From the NCBI RefSeq assembly GCF_947381555.1, contig NZ_CANCWQ010000051.1:1-6328 (forward strand): a stretch of DNA of 6,328 nucleotides, given 5' to 3'. The notes under the pieces are model-generated. The model was given only the letters and a program-made list of their open reading frames with translations. It had not been told where the DNA came from and ran no database searches. Every line of letters begins with the position of its first letter. Position 1 is the stretch's first letter. Below are positions 5,606 through 6,328 of the stretch, piece after piece. A program made the position numbers and the translations under genes. The DNA comes from Limosilactobacillus pulli (GTDB lineage: Bacteria > Bacillota > Bacilli > Lactobacillales > Lactobacillaceae).

Positions 5606-6263
5606 TTAAGAAGCGTGCATCATGATAAAGTCGAACACTCGCGTTGGCAAAATGGCGTGGGCAAATACCAATGGCTTGGCCCCGAACCCAATCAGATAGC
5701 GTGGCTTAGGGCGTCGCGCATTAACTGCCTTAACGGTTGCCTTAACGACTACCTGAGGCTTGCTCATCATGTTGCCATTGTATTGCTTGTGCATCCCTTC
5801 AGCGACCTTGAGCGCAGTCTTTTCATAAGCGCCACCCTTAAGGCAGCGAGATGATCAGCTGCAATGTTTCCCCAGTCAGTCTTGATGCCACCTGATTCGA
5901 TCAAAATTACATCGATACCAAACTGCTTTGCCTCCATTCGCAGGGCATCGCTAAAAGCCTCAACGGCATATTTAGTTGTGTGATACCAGCCGCCCATAAA
6001 CGATACCAGGCGACCACCCATCGATGAAACGTTGATAATCTTACCGGAATGCTGGAGCGCATGTAAGGCAGAACGTTCTTGGTTAATGCTGCCAAGCCAA
6101 AAAGATTAACGTAAAATTGACGTTTGGCCTCTGCCAGACCAACGTCTTCAATCGCGCCATAACCTATGTAGCCAGCGTTGTCGATCAAAACATCGATCCG
6201 CCCTTCTTTAGCAATGATTTCTGCAACAACTGCCTTGCTTGATGCCTCATCAGTGTTAACACC
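5606..6263 (-). pseudogene. Short-chain dehydrogenase remnant: N-terminus lost, two frameshifts
   Basis: Three overlapping frames together spell one SDR, a different subfamily from the gene at 140-952. The first piece (6263 to about 6056) has TDEASSKAVV, DVLIDNAGY and QFYVNLFGL. The second (about 6056 to 5850) has GKIINVSSMGGR, then YHTTK with the catalytic Tyr and Lys, and GGIKTDWG. The third (about 5850 to 5606) has GGAYEKTALK and ends FIMMHAS. One base is missing near 6054-6057 (in CGCTCCAGC read on the - strand) and one, or one plus a multiple of three, near 5846-5851. The cofactor glycine motif and start codon are absent because the coding sequence runs straight into a probable insertion-sequence end at 6264. 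No functional enzyme can be made. The remaining frames are well preserved, so decay is recent or the frameshifts are partly assembly errors. Confidence 0.9.
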
Positions 6264-6328
6264 GGTTCTAAAATGTAGGAAAACACCGATTTGAAATTGT
6301 CGGTTTTCCTACAATTTTTTATACTAAT
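6264..6328. mobile_element. End of a probable insertion sequence, ISL3-like (partial)
   Basis: At 6263/6264 the dehydrogenase coding sequence stops resembling its family and AT-rich sequence beginning GGTTCTAAAATGTAGG takes over. A terminus starting GGTTC/GGCTC is typical of ISL3-family elements of lactic acid bacteria, which also make 8-base target duplications. The transposase and the second end are beyond the window, so the family and even the IS identity are inferred from the abrupt gene truncation, the terminus and the hairpin just inside it. Confidence 0.55.
6274..6320 (+). terminator. Hairpin with T tract just inside the element end
   Basis: TGTAGGAAAA (6274-6283) pairs perfectly with TTTTCCTACA (6304-6313). 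After a two-base bulge (CA), CCGA (6286-6289) pairs with TCGG (6300-6303). TTTTTT follows at 6315-6320. On the + strand this is an intrinsic terminator reading into the element, which would shield a transposase from outside transcription. It could alternatively be part of the transposase binding end. Confidence 0.65.

Noticed and set aside
5570..5615. Three near-repeats of TTAAGAAGC (5570-5578, 5584-5592, 5606-5614)
   Set aside because: They are short and unevenly spaced, and the last overlaps the end of the dehydrogenase remnant. They probably reflect AT-rich sequence and not a binding array or CRISPR.

Overview
The window looks like a stretch of Lactobacillaceae chromosome, probably a heterofermentative genus such as Limosilactobacillus. 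The grounds are the protein families, a methionine-type T-box leader on a MetE-like gene, strong AGGAGG-type ribosome binding sites, and moderately GC-rich genes separated by AT-rich gaps. The genus is inference; no marker gene is present.

Layout, left to right. Positions 3-74 carry the last codons of an unidentified + strand gene, closed by a bidirectional terminator (91-123). A complete - strand short-chain dehydrogenase (140-952) shares many family-specific residues with clostridial 7-alpha-hydroxysteroid dehydrogenases. A divergent intergenic region of about 385 bp separates it from a CLC chloride/proton antiporter gene (1338-2707, +), whose frame is broken by loss of one T in a run at 1980-1984. 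After a terminator comes an unusual 300-bp region rich in CGAAC/GTTCG motifs, including an inverted pair spaced like PurR PurBoxes. It leads into a good sigma-A promoter and a free-standing ribB (3118-3783, +), which makes the four-carbon riboflavin precursor and has no FMN riboswitch.

A bidirectional terminator (3820-3849) separates ribB from a convergent - strand MetE-like methionine synthase (3984-5138). That gene has a consensus promoter (TTGACA-17-TATTAT) and a complete T-box leader with terminator and antiterminator, so it should be induced by uncharged tRNA, most likely tRNA-Met.

The right end holds the remains of a second short-chain dehydrogenase (5606-6263, -). It has two frameshifts and no N-terminus, because it abuts the end of what looks like an insertion sequence (6264 onward) carrying a hairpin-plus-T-tract terminator just inside its edge.

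The genes do not form one operon: each intact gene has its own promoter and terminator. All three gene-breaking lesions are single-base losses, so either this is a decaying accessory region or the assembly has deletion errors. The most interesting points are the PurBox-like array before an orphan ribB, the 7-alpha-HSDH-like enzyme, and the one-base break in an otherwise intact CLC gene. I saw no clear sign of a wholly new system.
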